In this document: piece by piece, positions 9,479-17,594 of the stretch | Numbering within the stretch: position 1 is the first letter of the stretch | Layout: each line of letters starts with the position of its first letter | From: Pseudarthrobacter polychromogenes | GTDB taxonomy: Bacteria; Actinomycetota; Actinomycetes; Actinomycetales; Micrococcaceae | Direction of reading: 5' to 3' | Assembly (NCBI RefSeq): GCF_014644495.1 | Contig: NZ_BMKU01000001.1 | Location: 496,001-560,000, forward strand | DNA: 64,000 nt | The notes under the pieces: generated by a model | The model's database searches: none | What the model was told of the DNA's origin: nothing | Seen by the model: the letters and a program-made list of their open reading frames with translations, nothing else | Position numbers and translations under genes: made by a program

Positions 9479-10756
9479 TTAGAGAAGCACTCCCAGCAGG
9501 GCGTCCACCGCATCCTTGACAAGGGCCTGGTCGGCAGGACTTGCAGGTCCGCCGTCGGCGTTTGCCTGCTCCGCCCAGCGGGAGATCGCCGCGACGGCGG
9601 CAGGAGCGTTGAGGTCGGCGGCAAGCGCTGCGCGCATCTCGGCCACCAAGGGGGCGGCGGAGCCTGTGGGGGCCTGGCCCAGGGCACGGCGCCACGCAGC
9701 CAGTGTGGCCTTTGCCTCCTCGAACCCTTCGTTGGTCCAGGCCCAGTCGGAGCGGTAGTGGTGGGCGAGGATGCCAAGGCGGATCGCGGCGGGGTCCTCC
9801 CCCGCCGCCCGGAGTTTCGACACGAGCACCAGGTTTCCCCTGGACTTGCTCATCTTCTCGCCGTCGAGGCCCACCATGCCGGCGTGGGCGTAGTGCTTTG
9901 CCAGCGGAACACCCGCAAGCGAGTAGGCGTGCCCGGCGCCCATCTCGTGGTGCGGGAAGATGAGGTCCGAACCGCCGCCCTGGACAGTGAAGGGTGAAGG
10001 CAGGTACTTCTGCGCGATGACTGTGCATTCAATATGCCAGCCGGGCCTCCCTGCTCCCAGGCTGCCGCCGGGCCAGCTCGGTTCGCCTTCGCGGGCCACG
10101 CGCCACAGCAGTGGGTCCAGTGCCTGCCGCTTGCCGGCCCGTCCGGGATCGCCGCCTCGTTCCGCGAAGAGCTCGAGCATCTCGCTCTCTGCGAGCCCGG
10201 AGATGCATCCCAGCGTCCACGCATCAGGTGCGACGGACTGCTTGCCCGCCGCCTCGACGTCGTAATAGACGTCCCCGTCAGGCTCGCCATTGCTGCCCTG
10301 CACTGTGTAGGCCAGCCCCAGGCTCACAAGCCGTTCCACTTCCGGGACGATCAGCCCAATGGACTCCACGGCGCCCACATAGTGGTCCGGCGGCAGGACG
10401 TTGAGTGCCTCCATGTCCGCTTGGAAAAGCTCGATCTGGCCGGCAGCCAGGTCCCGCCAGTCAACACCCGTCGCCTCGGCACGTTCCAGGAGCGGATCGT
10501 CAACATCCGTGACGTTCTGCACATAGGAAACCTCACGGCCGGAGTCCCGCCAGGCGCGGTTCAGGAGGTCAAAAGCCACGTAGCTGGATGCGTGCCCCAT
10601 GTGGGTGGCGTCGTACGGCGTGATGCCGCAGACATACATGGAAGGCCTGTCCTCGTTCTCCAGTACCACCTCGCGGCGCACCGCTGTGTCGAACAGCCGG
10701 ATGGCGGGCATGCTTCCGGGCACGTCAGGAACGGGGCAGGATATCCAGGATTTCAC
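9479..10756 (-). CDS. mshC: L-cysteine:1D-myo-inosityl 2-amino-2-deoxy-alpha-D-glucopyranoside ligase
   Basis: This 425-residue enzyme uses ATP to join cysteine to GlcN-Ins, the penultimate step of mycothiol synthesis. It is a paralogue of cysteinyl-tRNA synthetase. The zinc/adenylate motif [14 protein letters not shown] is at residues 43-56 (Cys43 and the HxGH variant HMGH at 52-55), GWHIEC at 239-244 and KMSKS at 301-305. Lack of the CysS anticodon-binding domain and the N-terminus [10 protein letters not shown], typical of MshC, separate it from CysS. The GTG start has TAGGCT ending 6 nt upstream. Its presence shows that the organism uses mycothiol as its main low-molecular-weight thiol. 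Confidence 0.94.
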   Translation of the reverse strand: MKSWISCPVPDVPGSMPAIRLFDTAVRREVVLENEDRPSMYVCGITPYDATHMGHASSYVAFDLLNRAWRDSGREVSYVQNVTDVDDPLLERAEATGVDWRDLAAGQIELFQADMEALNVLPPDHYVGAVESIGLIVPEVERLVSLGLAYTVQGSNGEPDGDVYYDVEAAGKQSVAPDAWTLGCISGLAESEMLELFAERGGDPGRAGKRQALDPLLWRVAREGEPSWPGGSLGAGRPGWHIECTVIAQKYLPSPFTVQGGGSDLIFPHHEMGAGHAYSLAGVPLAKHYAHAGMVGLDGEKMSKSRGNLVLVSKLRAAGEDPAAIRLGILAHHYRSDWAWTNEGFEEAKATLAAWRRALGQAPTGSAAPLVAEMRAALAADLNAPAAVAAISRWAEQANADGGPASPADQALVKDAVDALLGVLL

Positions 10757-10762
10757 ACACCA

Positions 10763-10768
10763 AGCCTA
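10763..10768 (-). promoter_or_regulatory. -10-like hexamer TAGGCT of mshC
   Basis: On the minus strand TAGGCT ends 6 nt before the GTG at 10756, which supports that unusual start and predicts a leaderless mRNA. The promoter lies inside the short gap between mshC and the uppP stop. Confidence 0.55.
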
Positions 10769-10771
10769 GTG

Positions 10772-11605
10772 CTAGGCGCTGATGACATTGAAACCGAGCA
10801 GGAGGTACAGGGCCAGCCCAAGGAAGATCCGGTACCAGACGAACAAGCGGTAACTGCGGGTGGACACGAACTTCAGGAACCAGCCGATGATGACGTATCC
10901 CACAACGAAGGCGATCATCGTGGCCAGGGCGGTTTCCGGCAGCCCGTACGGGCCGGCGATGCCCTCATTGGTGACCGTCTTGTAGAGCTGGTAGAACCCG
11001 CTGCCGAACACCGCAGGGATGGCAAGAAGAAAGGAATAACGCGCGGCGGCCTCGCGGGTGTAGCCCATCAGGAGGCCGGCCGTGATGGTGCCTCCGGACC
11101 TGGAAACGCCGGGAATCAGGGCCAGGGCCTGCGCGAAGCCATAGAGGATGCCGTGCTTGTAGGTCAGCCTGCTGAGGTCCCGTTCCTGCCTGCCGATAGC
11201 GTCCGCAACGGCAAGGAAAAGCCCAAAGACTATCAACATGGTGGCAACGATCCACATGCTGCGGAGCACGGACTCGATCTGGTCCTGGAACAGAAGGCCC
11301 AGAATGATGATTGGAAGGCTGCCCAGGATGACCAGCCAGCCCATCCGGGCGTCCGGGTCCTGCCGCGATACCTTCCCGGTCAGCGAACCCGTCCAACCCT
11401 TAACGATCCGGACAATGTCCCGCCAGAAATAGACCAGGACCGCGGTCTCGGTGCCCAACTGGGTGATGGCTGTGAACGCTGCCCCCGGGTCAGCCGCATT
11501 GGGCAGGAATTGCCCCACAATCCGAAGATGCGCACTTGATGAAATCGGTAGAAATTCGGTCAGTCCCTGCACTAGGCCCAGCAGGGCCGCCTCAAACCAG
11601 TTCAC
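10772..11605 (-). CDS. uppP: Undecaprenyl-diphosphatase UppP/BacA
   Basis: This 277-residue integral membrane phosphatase converts undecaprenyl diphosphate to the monophosphate, recycling the lipid carrier for peptidoglycan and wall polymers. The motif ending in [10 protein letters not shown] (Glu17 to His26) and the second motif PGVSRSGGT in the middle of the protein are the two catalytic signatures. Eight or so hydrophobic helices are evident. Family size is normal. The start is a GTG preceded by TAGGGT at a 6-nt spacing, so the transcript is probably leaderless. It is divergent from an aldo/keto reductase gene, and both promoters share a 52-bp gap. Confidence 0.95.
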   Translation of the reverse strand: MNWFEAALLGLVQGLTEFLPISSSAHLRIVGQFLPNAADPGAAFTAITQLGTETAVLVYFWRDIVRIVKGWTGSLTGKVSRQDPDARMGWLVILGSLPIIILGLLFQDQIESVLRSMWIVATMLIVFGLFLAVADAIGRQERDLSRLTYKHGILYGFAQALALIPGVSRSGGTITAGLLMGYTREAAARYSFLLAIPAVFGSGFYQLYKTVTNEGIAGPYGLPETALATMIAFVVGYVIIGWFLKFVSTRSYRLFVWYRIFLGLALYLLLGFNVISA

Positions 11606-11611
11606 GCTAAG

Positions 11612-11617
11612 ACCCTA
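11612..11617 (-). promoter_or_regulatory. -10-like hexamer TAGGGT of uppP
   Basis: On the minus strand TAGGGT ends 6 nt before the GTG at 11605. Together with the divergent site at 11645 it gives two back-to-back leaderless promoters. Confidence 0.55.
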
Positions 11618-11644
11618 CGTCATAGGCAGTGACGGTTCTGCCCG

Positions 11645-11650
11645 TAAGCT
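11645..11650 (+). promoter_or_regulatory. -10-like hexamer TAAGCT of the aldo/keto reductase
   Basis: TAAGCT ends 7 nt before the ATG at 11658. This supports that ATG over a longer frame opening at 11451 inside uppP. Confidence 0.55.
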
Positions 11651-11657
11651 TGCTGCT

Positions 11658-12593
11658 ATGCAGCAGCGTTACGTCGGCAACAGTGGATTGCGTGTGTCCG
11701 CCCTTTCCCTCGGCACCATGGGCTGGGCCGGCGAAATCGACGAACAGGACGCCTCGGAACTTCTGCGCACCTTCCTTAACGCGGGCGGCCGGCACGTTGA
11801 TACTGCCGCGTCCTACGCCGGCGGCAGGTCGGAGGCAATGATCGGCTCACTGCTCGGCGACGTCGTGGCGCGGACGGAGATTTCCATCTCGACCAAAGCG
11901 GGGATGACGACGCCGGATGGCCGGCGCGGCGTGGACACCTCGCGGAATGCCATGCTCACCGGACTTGACGCGAGTTTGGCCCGGTTGGGCACCGATTACG
12001 TGGATATCTGGTTTGCCCAGGCCTGGGACGCCAACGTTCCGCTGGACGAAACCCTGTCCGCGTTGGAATTCGCGGTCCGTACCGGCAGGGCACGGTATGC
12101 GGGCGTTTCCAACTTCAACGGGTGGCAGACGGCCAAGGCGGCTGCGGTTGCCGGGTTCCCACTGGTAGCGGTCCAGTCCGAGTACTCGTTCCTGCAGCGC
12201 CGCCCCGAAGCTGAACTCATCCCCGCGGCGGAAGACGCAGGCCTAGGCCTTATGGCCTGGGCGCCGCTGGGCCGCGGCGTGCTGACCGGCAAGTACCGCG
12301 GCAGCATCCCCTCCGGATCCCGGGCCGCATCAGCGGCCGAAGCCGGGTACGTGGAGCCCTACCTGGAGGAGAAGCCGTCCCGGACCGTGGAGGCCGTATG
12401 CATGGCGGCCAAGGGCCTGGGGCGGACTCCGCAGGACGTCTCCCTCAGTTGGCTCCTGTCCCAGCACGGCGTGGCCACCGCCATTGTGGGTCCTCGAACG
12501 CCCGCGCAGCTGAAAGAGCTGTTGGACGCGCAGCTCACACCGCTGCCGCCCGAAATTGCCCGGGCCCTTGAGGATGTTTCAGCGCCGCTGTAA
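11658..12593 (+). CDS. Aldo/keto reductase family oxidoreductase with altered catalytic His
   Basis: This 311-residue TIM-barrel protein should bind NADPH. It begins YVGNSGLRVSALSLGTMGW. Catalytic candidates are Asp49 and Tyr53 (DTAASYAGG) and Lys80 (ISTKAG). The fourth tetrad residue, normally His in a DLYxxHxxD-like strand, appears to be Gln in DYVDIWFAQAWD. Such changes occur in AKR subfamilies with altered activity, so its reductase activity and substrate are uncertain. The cofactor block GVSNFNGWQ and the C-terminal GPRTPAQLKELLDA are intact. The ATG was chosen because TAAGCT lies 7 nt upstream. It converges on a small acidic gene with a 10-bp gap. Confidence 0.88.
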   Translation: MQQRYVGNSGLRVSALSLGTMGWAGEIDEQDASELLRTFLNAGGRHVDTAASYAGGRSEAMIGSLLGDVVARTEISISTKAGMTTPDGRRGVDTSRNAMLTGLDASLARLGTDYVDIWFAQAWDANVPLDETLSALEFAVRTGRARYAGVSNFNGWQTAKAAAVAGFPLVAVQSEYSFLQRRPEAELIPAAEDAGLGLMAWAPLGRGVLTGKYRGSIPSGSRAASAAEAGYVEPYLEEKPSRTVEAVCMAAKGLGRTPQDVSLSWLLSQHGVATAIVGPRTPAQLKELLDAQLTPLPPEIARALEDVSAPL

Positions 12594-12603
12594 GTCTGCG
12601 GCC

Positions 12604-12870
12604 CTACTCCTGGACAATCTCCAGGTCCTCGTCGTCATCCACGTCGCTTTCCTCGTCCTCGTCGTCCTCGTCATCAAAGACCTGGAGCGGCGTTACCTCG
12701 TTGTAGGCCTCATAGAGCGCATCTTCATAAACTTCGAAGGCGTCTGCGACCGCAAAGAACGCCGCCTCCACGGAGGGGTCACCATCTCCGCGGCGGTTGG
12801 ATGCTGCTATAAGGTGTTCTTCCATAGCGGTGGTCAAGGACTGAAGCGCGACACGCGGATCGATGCTCAT
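12604..12870 (-). CDS. Small acidic actinobacterial protein of unknown function
   Basis: This is an 88-residue protein with a helical first part (residues 8-60) and a very acidic tail of Asp/Glu runs after residue 66 (DDEDDEDEESDVDDDED). I recognise it only as a conserved Micrococcaceae-type small protein that is sometimes labelled primosomal; that label is not supported by any motif here. No cysteines or membrane segments occur. TAACGT ends 6 nt before the ATG, which predicts a leaderless mRNA. It is divergent from the DUF5703 gene across 39 bp. The acidic tail could bind cations or basic proteins, but this is speculation. Confidence 0.7.
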   Translation of the reverse strand: MSIDPRVALQSLTTAMEEHLIAASNRRGDGDPSVEAAFFAVADAFEVYEDALYEAYNEVTPLQVFDDEDDEDEESDVDDDEDLEIVQE

Positions 12871-12876
12871 GACTTC

Positions 12877-12882
12877 ACGTTA
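12877..12882 (-). promoter_or_regulatory. -10-like hexamer TAACGT of the small acidic gene
   Basis: On the minus strand TAACGT ends 6 nt before the ATG at 12870, which is the leaderless spacing. Confidence 0.5.
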
Positions 12883-12909
12883 GCCGGAAAAGGACGAAAA
12901 TGGAGAGCA

Positions 12910-13143
12910 ATGAAGGAACAATTTCTCACCAGCTCGGTCCAGCGGGAACGGGACTATTTGAGGCAGTACGAGTACCTCGTACTGACGGTCAGTCCTGATG
13001 ATTCACTGCATGAGGCACGGCGCCGCCTGGTGGAACATTCCGAGTACGGCAAGTGGGAGCTCGAACGCAGCAAGCTCTACGTGGGCGGGGGCCGCCGCTT
13101 TTGGCTGCGCCGGCGGGTGCTGCAGGTCCAGCGGACGGTCTAG
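12910..13143 (+). CDS. DUF5703 family small basic protein
   Basis: This 77-residue protein is rich in Arg and aromatic residues (DYLRQYEYLVLTVSPDD, then GGRRFWLRRRVLQVQ) and matches the actinobacterial DUF5703 family as I recall it. No function is known. The ATG has GGAGAG close upstream. A longer frame opening at 12556 runs antisense through the neighbouring acidic gene and was not used. Its stop TAG lies in the tetranucleotide CTAG, which also supplies the stop of the convergent acyl-CoA dehydrogenase, so the two genes overlap by 4 bp. Confidence 0.75.
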   Translation: MKEQFLTSSVQRERDYLRQYEYLVLTVSPDDSLHEARRRLVEHSEYGKWELERSKLYVGGGRRFWLRRRVLQVQRTV

Positions 13144-14300
13144 CCTTCCAGCGGTCCCAGCCAGGCGTTGGCAACGGTGTTGTGGGCGGACTCGTCATCG
13201 GACGGATGGAACATGCCTGCCAGTACGTCGCGGTAGAGACGCTCCAGTTCTGAGCCGCGGAAATAGCTCGATCCCCCGCTGACGCGGATGGCCAGGTCCA
13301 CAACACGCCGCGCAGTCTCCGTGGCGTTCACCTTCAGCCCCACCAGCTTTGGGAACCACTGCGGTCCGTGGTCCACGAGTCCGTCCACCTCAGCGGCCAC
13401 AGAGGCCAACTGCGGATACAGGCTGTCCATGGCCATGGCCGCCGCTGCAACCTTCCAGCGGATGTCCGGATCCTGCGCGTAGCTGCGTCCGTTGTTCTTG
13501 AATGAGGTGCGCCGCTTTACCGTGTCCACGCCCACGGCGAGGGCGCGCTCCCCCAGGCCCGTGTAGACGGCTGCGAGCAGCGTCTCGAAACAGGCGAAGA
13601 TAGCGAAGATCAGCGGGTCCCTGCTGGGGCCGACGGGGATCCTGCGGAAGATCCGTTCCGGCGGAACAGTGGCCCCATCAAGGATGGTGGTGTTGGACTG
13701 GCTGGCCCGCATGCCCAGGGTGTCCCAGTCGTCCACGATGCGGTATCCGGGCGTTTCCCGGGTGATGAAGCCGTGGACCAGCTCGCCTTCCCCATCCCGG
13801 CCGTCCGGGTCCTTGCCGAAAATCCCCAGCCGGGTCCACGCCGGCGAGAGGCTGGTGAAGATTTTGGTCCCCGTGAAGGAGTAGCCGCCGCCGGGCAAGG
13901 GCATAGCTGTGGTCCGCGAATCGAACAGGACCGAATCGTTACCGGCCTCGGAGTTGCCGAACGCGAAAATCTCGCCCTTCGCCGCTTCCTTGAGGACGAA
14001 GTCGAGGGAGCTGTCACCGCGGGCTTTGAGGACATGCGCGACGCCGGTCCACACCAGGTGCATATTCACGGCCAGTGCCGTGGCTGGCGCAGCCGTAGCC
14101 AGCCTGCGCTGGCACTGTGCCGCCGCTTCGAGGCCAAAGCCCAGGCCGCCGTCGTCCGCTGGCACGAACATCTTCAGGTAACCGGCCTCTACAAGCTCCG
14201 CAAGGTCCTCATGGAAGAACGCGTTCTCCCGGTCGTAACCGGCGGCACGGCCGCGGATCTGCTCCAAGAGGGCGTGGGGCAGGACTTCCTCGGGGGTCAT
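13140..14300 (-). CDS. Acyl-CoA dehydrogenase family protein
   Basis: This 386-residue FAD-dependent flavoprotein has the three-part acyl-CoA dehydrogenase fold: N-terminal helices with the block MFVPADDGGLGFGLEAAAQC, a middle beta domain (FAFGNSEAG, FTGTKIFTSLSP, DDWDTLGMRASQSNTT), and a C-terminal helical domain with GGSSYFRGSELERLYRD. The final domain does not show the usual catalytic Glu context clearly, and some relatives are flavin-dependent hydroxylases or desulfurases, so the substrate is open. The ATG at 14300 was chosen; it follows the M20 peptidase stop by 10 bp, suggesting an operon. A 16-residue longer frame lacks conservation. Confidence 0.85.
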   Translation of the reverse strand: MTPEEVLPHALLEQIRGRAAGYDRENAFFHEDLAELVEAGYLKMFVPADDGGLGFGLEAAAQCQRRLATAAPATALAVNMHLVWTGVAHVLKARGDSSLDFVLKEAAKGEIFAFGNSEAGNDSVLFDSRTTAMPLPGGGYSFTGTKIFTSLSPAWTRLGIFGKDPDGRDGEGELVHGFITRETPGYRIVDDWDTLGMRASQSNTTILDGATVPPERIFRRIPVGPSRDPLIFAIFACFETLLAAVYTGLGERALAVGVDTVKRRTSFKNNGRSYAQDPDIRWKVAAAAMAMDSLYPQLASVAAEVDGLVDHGPQWFPKLVGLKVNATETARRVVDLAIRVSGGSSYFRGSELERLYRDVLAGMFHPSDDESAHNTVANAWLGPLEG

Positions 14301-14310
14301 GGCGGCCCGC

Positions 14311-15615
14311 TCAGTAGTTGGTAAGCAGGGTGTTGAGGACCCGTGCACCGAACTTCAGGGAATCCGCGGGAACCCGCTCATCCACGCCGTGGAACATGCC
14401 GGTGAAGTCCAGCTCATCCGGCAGCATCAGGGGCGCAAAGCCGTAGCCGGTGATGCCGAGCCTGCTCAGCGATTTGTTGTCTGTGCCGCCGGAGAGGGTG
14501 TAGGGCAGGACCTTGGCGCCAGGGTCCTCGGAGTGCAGGGCGTCGATCATGGAATCCACCAGGTTGCCTGCGAAGGGCACCTCCAGGGAGACGTCCTGGT
14601 GGACGTAGCTGACGTCGACGCCCGTGCCGGCCAGGTCGCGGACGATTTCCAGGACGTGCTCCTGCTGGCCGGGCAGGGTGCGGCAGTCGATCAGCGCCTC
14701 CGCGGACTCCGGAATGACGTTGTGCTTATAGCCGCCCTTGAGCAGCGTGGGGTTGGTGGTGTTCTGGAGTGTTGCCCCCACGAACCGGGCTACGGTCCCC
14801 AGCTGGCTCAGCAGAATGTCCGGGTTGTCTGCATCGAACTCCACGCCCGTGAGTTCCGTCACGCCGTCCAGGAACTGGCGGGTTGTGGGGGTCAGCTCAA
14901 TGGGCCACTTGTACTCCCCGATGCGCGTCACGGCTCCGGCCAGCCGCGTCACGGCGTTGTCCGTGCTGATCTGCGAGCCGTGTCCCGCCCTGCCGTGGGC
15001 AACGAGCCGCAACCACGAGATGCCCTTCTCGGCTGTCTGGAGGAGGTACGTCCGCTGGCCGCCGATAGTGGCAGAGAATCCGCCCACCTCGGAGATCGCC
15101 TCGGTGGCACCCTCAAACAGTTCCGGGCGCTTGTCCACGGCGTAGCGGGCACCGTAGGCGCCGCCCGCCTCCTCGTCCGCGAAGAAGGCGAAGATGATGT
15201 CCCGCTTGGGCTTCCTGCCTGTCCGGGCGAATCCCCGCAGCACGGCAAGGATCATGGCGTCCATGTCTTTCATGTCGACGGCGCCGCGTCCCCAGATCAG
15301 CCCGTCCTTCAGTTCCGCGCCGAACGGGTCCACAGACCACTGGTCCCGAAGCGCCGGGACCACGTCGAGGTGGCCGTGCACCACGAGGGCGCTGGCGGAC
15401 GGGTCCTCACCGGCCATGCGGGTGACCACGTTGGCCCGCCCCGGAGCAGACTCAAAGATTTCGGCCTCCATGCCGACTTCCTCGATAAGCCCGGCGGCAT
15501 ACTCTGCCGCGGCACGCTCCCCCGGGCCCGACCCGTCACCGAAGTTCGAGGTGTCTATCCGGATGAGTTCCTGGCAGATCCGGACAACTTCATCCTCGGG
15601 CAGGACGTCAGACAT
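14311..15615 (-). CDS. M20/M25/M40 family zinc metallopeptidase
   Basis: This 434-residue dinuclear zinc peptidase is likely a cytosolic dipeptidase or carboxypeptidase of the ArgE/DapE/CPG2 class. Zinc-site motifs are HGHLDVVP (His82, Asp84), WGRGAVDMKDMDA with the bridging Asp, FADEEAGG with the catalytic Glu pair, and a C-terminal GMFHGVDE His. The lid domain includes HGRAGHGSQ. The start was set at 15615, where GAGGAG precedes the ATG; the frame to 15681 has no site. It is the first gene of a two-gene unit with the acyl-CoA dehydrogenase. The peptide substrate cannot be told from sequence. Confidence 0.9.
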   Translation of the reverse strand: MSDVLPEDEVVRICQELIRIDTSNFGDGSGPGERAAAEYAAGLIEEVGMEAEIFESAPGRANVVTRMAGEDPSASALVVHGHLDVVPALRDQWSVDPFGAELKDGLIWGRGAVDMKDMDAMILAVLRGFARTGRKPKRDIIFAFFADEEAGGAYGARYAVDKRPELFEGATEAISEVGGFSATIGGQRTYLLQTAEKGISWLRLVAHGRAGHGSQISTDNAVTRLAGAVTRIGEYKWPIELTPTTRQFLDGVTELTGVEFDADNPDILLSQLGTVARFVGATLQNTTNPTLLKGGYKHNVIPESAEALIDCRTLPGQQEHVLEIVRDLAGTGVDVSYVHQDVSLEVPFAGNLVDSMIDALHSEDPGAKVLPYTLSGGTDNKSLSRLGITGYGFAPLMLPDELDFTGMFHGVDERVPADSLKFGARVLNTLLTNY

Positions 15616-15760
15616 GGAGGGCTCCTCACTGGGAAATGACTGGCTGGTGCAGTACTGATGCACTGCCCTCAGCCTACCCACTTGGCCCGATTCGATGTTT
15701 CAGGAAAAGTCGTGTTAGAGTTTTTCTCGCTGCTTCGGAGAAACGCGAAACGCTGAAAGG

Positions 15761-15775
15761 CGGAAACGGTTTCCG
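15761..15775. promoter_or_regulatory. Short palindrome upstream of tRNA-Leu
   Basis: CGGAAACGGTTTCCG is a 7-bp inverted repeat around a single G, 11 bp before the tRNA. It could be a hairpin in the pre-tRNA leader or a protein site. The 171-bp gap from the M20 gene shows nothing else certain. Confidence 0.35.
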
Positions 15776-15786
15776 AATTACCACCT

Positions 15787-15869
15787 GCGCGGGTGGCGGA
15801 ATGGCAGACGCGCTAGCTTGAGGTGCTAGTCCTCGAAAGGGGGTGGGGGTTCAAGTCCCCCTCCGCGCA
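15787..15869 (+). tRNA. tRNA-Leu (anticodon GAG)
   Basis: The 83-nt cloverleaf has a 7-bp acceptor stem (GCGCGGG with TCCGCGC, last pair G-U), anticodon stem CTAGC/GCTAG, loop TTGAGGT with anticodon GAG, a long variable arm typical of class II tRNA-Leu, and a T arm GGGGG-TTCAAGT-CCCCC. CCA is not encoded. It reads CUC/CUU leucine codons. A terminator follows 7 nt later, so it is a single-gene unit. Confidence 0.97.
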
Positions 15870-15876
15870 CAAAGGG

Positions 15877-15913
15877 AAGCCTCGGAAAATCATTGATTTT
15901 CCGGGGCTTTTTT
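15877..15913 (+). terminator. Rho-independent terminator of tRNA-Leu
   Basis: A 16-bp stem (15877-15892 with 15894-15909, one G-U pair) is followed by six T residues. It is the most canonical intrinsic terminator in the window. Confidence 0.9.
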
Positions 15914-16028
15914 GTGTCACTGCCCCCTGGGCCGGTTGCTGGCAAATGGGGGGCCGCGTACGGGGCCCTTTCAAAGCAGGTACCAACTACTCGTGTGCCC
16001 GCGGCACGCAGATCCTAATGTGGTTCAC

Positions 16029-16093
16029 GGAGCCGGCGACGAGAGCGTACGCCTGAGACCACGTGCGCTCGCCCCCCAGCCGTCGCCGGCTCC
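16029..16093. repeat. Two-tier inverted repeat between tRNA-Leu and the phosphoesterase
   Basis: A perfect 13-bp inverted repeat (16029-16041 with 16081-16093) encloses a second, 8-bp arm pair (16043-16050 with 16063-16070, one mismatch or wobble). It lies in the 283-bp gap between the tRNA and the stop of the minus-strand phosphoesterase, which otherwise holds no convincing gene. It may be that gene's terminator, a folded RNA or a dispersed repeat. Confidence 0.5.
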
Positions 16094-16152
16094 ACTCACC
16101 GCCCGGACCTAGTTCCCGGCTTTGCTGTTTGTGGCGAACCCTGCGTCCGTGG

Positions 16153-17160
16153 TTACTTCCGGATGCTGAAGGAATCAGAGAAGGTGTAGCCGTCCGCCGG
16201 GACAAGTTTCACGTCCATGCGGCTGGTGGTTGCGGTCACATCCAGCGTCCCGAGGGTCGAATTGTGGTTACCGGCTGACCAGGATGCGAAATAGTGCGAC
16301 TCGGGGTCGTCGCGATTGATTTCGCGGGGTGTCCGCCCCCCAATGCCCACAGTGATGAAGACCGTTCCCCTGCCTTGGGTCATGGAGTCTCCGGTGTCCA
16401 CCACGCATCTCTTCTCGACGGTTTTGACTGTCATGTACTCACACCGGTCACTGAAGCCGAGTTGGTGTGTCCGCTGGTACAGGTGCTCATGGCCGTTGAG
16501 AACCACGTCCACCTTCTTGCTGATCAGCATGTTGGTGAGTGACTCCCCAGCTGCGCAGGCATATCGGCCCATCGTGAAACAGGGCGTATGCATGGCCACC
16601 ACTGTCCAGGGGATGTTCTCCGCCCGCGCTCCGTCGATTGCCTTTTCCGTCCAGTTCCACCGATCGCTGCCCTTTGAGTAGTCGAGTTTGCCATCCGGAA
16701 ATTCGATGCCAGGTGAAACGACGATGATCCGCGCCAGGGGTTCTTCCTGCGGAACGTCGACGAACCACTGCTCCGCGTAGTCGCCTTGCAGTCCGGGAAG
16801 CCTGTTAGGCAGGCATGCCGCCAACTTCTTGATGTCGCCGTCAGAGCCGTCACTCTCATGGTTTCCAGGAAGCAGCTGGTAAGGGAAGTCCGCTCCCAGC
16901 TCCCCGGTAACCATGTCGCAGAATTCCTGGTCGGCACCGGGCTCATAGGGGAAATCACCCAGCGCGATGTTGAAGTCCGGCTTCAGTTCGGCCACCGTGT
17001 CCAGCACCGCCAGGGCACCCTCGCCCAGACCGATATCTCCGGCGGCGGTGAAATGTACGGACTTTTCCTCGGGAGATCCGCAGGCGGCAAGGACTACCAG
17101 GCTCAGGGTTGCCATTCCGGCGGCCAGCAGATGCCTCACAGATCGCGTGCTACGAAACAT
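16153..17160 (-). CDS. Calcineurin-like metallophosphoesterase lipoprotein
   Basis: This 335-residue exported protein has a lipoprotein signal with a positively charged start, a hydrophobic stretch (9-25) and lipobox LAAC at Cys27, so it should be anchored on the outer face of the membrane. The dimetal phosphoesterase motifs follow: FTAAGDIGLGE, ALGDF, LPGNHESD, MHTPCF and GHEHLYQRT. This resembles secreted purple-acid-phosphatase-like enzymes acting on phosphomonoesters. The start at 17160 was chosen because it yields the signal peptide; the frame to 17283 puts 41 unrelated residues in front. It is monocistronic on the minus strand. Confidence 0.88.
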   Translation of the reverse strand: MFRSTRSVRHLLAAGMATLSLVVLAACGSPEEKSVHFTAAGDIGLGEGALAVLDTVAELKPDFNIALGDFPYEPGADQEFCDMVTGELGADFPYQLLPGNHESDGSDGDIKKLAACLPNRLPGLQGDYAEQWFVDVPQEEPLARIIVVSPGIEFPDGKLDYSKGSDRWNWTEKAIDGARAENIPWTVVAMHTPCFTMGRYACAAGESLTNMLISKKVDVVLNGHEHLYQRTHQLGFSDRCEYMTVKTVEKRCVVDTGDSMTQGRGTVFITVGIGGRTPREINRDDPESHYFASWSAGNHNSTLGTLDVTATTSRMDVKLVPADGYTFSDSFSIRK

Positions 17161-17295
17161 GGATGGACCAACCCCCGGGACGTGTATTGGGTTTGTAGCT
17201 TGAAGCGATCCTACCGGTGTGGACTGGGAGGACAATGGGCTAGGGCGCGGCCGACAGTCTGCCTGTGCCCGCAGGCCCGGCACCGTCTGGCAGTG

Positions 17296-17520
17296 TCAAT
17301 GCGGATGAAGTCTCCGTGGGGGGCTGGCGCCTTCTGCGAGCCGCGAACCCCTGACTGCCGGCCTGTACAGGACGCGGCGCTCACTGGCCCGGCTGGCCCT
17401 GCGCTCCCGGCGGCGGGCTTTCCTCTCCGGGCGGTCACTCGCGGACAAAATTGCGAATGTGCCCGTGACCCAAAGGAACGCCGTGGACAACACCAAGGCA
17501 ATTTCCAGCTCAGTGCCCAT
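17296..17520 (-). CDS. Small single-pass membrane protein, hypothetical
   Basis: This 74-residue reading frame starts MGTELEIALVLSTAFLWVTG, giving one membrane helix at residues 5-27, followed by an Arg-rich tail (KARRRERRASRASERR). No family is recognised. Supporting points are codon use like its neighbours and a TAAAAT hexamer ending 7 nt before the ATG, which fits a leaderless mRNA; there is no ribosome site. The region up to the next gene start at 17160 is otherwise empty. It may be a genuine small protein, but the Arg-rich tail is also what random GC-rich frames encode. Confidence 0.45.
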   Translation of the reverse strand: MGTELEIALVLSTAFLWVTGTFAILSASDRPERKARRRERRASRASERRVLYRPAVRGSRLAEGASPPRRLHPH

Positions 17521-17527
17521 AGCTAAT

Positions 17528-17533
17528 ATTTTA
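17528..17533 (-). promoter_or_regulatory. -10-like hexamer TAAAAT of the small membrane protein
   Basis: On the minus strand TAAAAT ends 7 nt before the ATG at 17520, in a locally AT-rich patch. It is the main argument that the short frame is expressed. Confidence 0.45.
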
Positions 17534-17594
17534 GGCCGTGCAGGCGTGCACAGAGAGACGAGTCCCAGTTCGATTTCGCCGGGTCCAGGGAGCT

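Noticed and set aside
9479..10756. Cysteinyl-tRNA synthetase
   Set aside because: The KMSKS and HxGH motifs are shared, but the length, missing anticodon domain and N-terminus MKSW identify MshC.
10034..11539. 501-residue plus-strand frame across mshC and uppP
   Set aside because: It is antisense to two firmly identified genes; its residues are low-complexity shadows of GC-rich codons and no motif is present.
14299..15639. 446-residue plus-strand frame opposite the M20 peptidase
   Set aside because: Shadow frame of a gene with complete zinc-site motifs.
15823..16112. Short frames after tRNA-Leu
   Set aside because: They begin inside the tRNA and its terminator, lack ribosome sites and have no recognisable features.
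15787..16152. Integration-site remnant next to tRNA-Leu
   Set aside because: No integrase, no direct repeat of the tRNA 3' end and no change of gene content were seen on either side.
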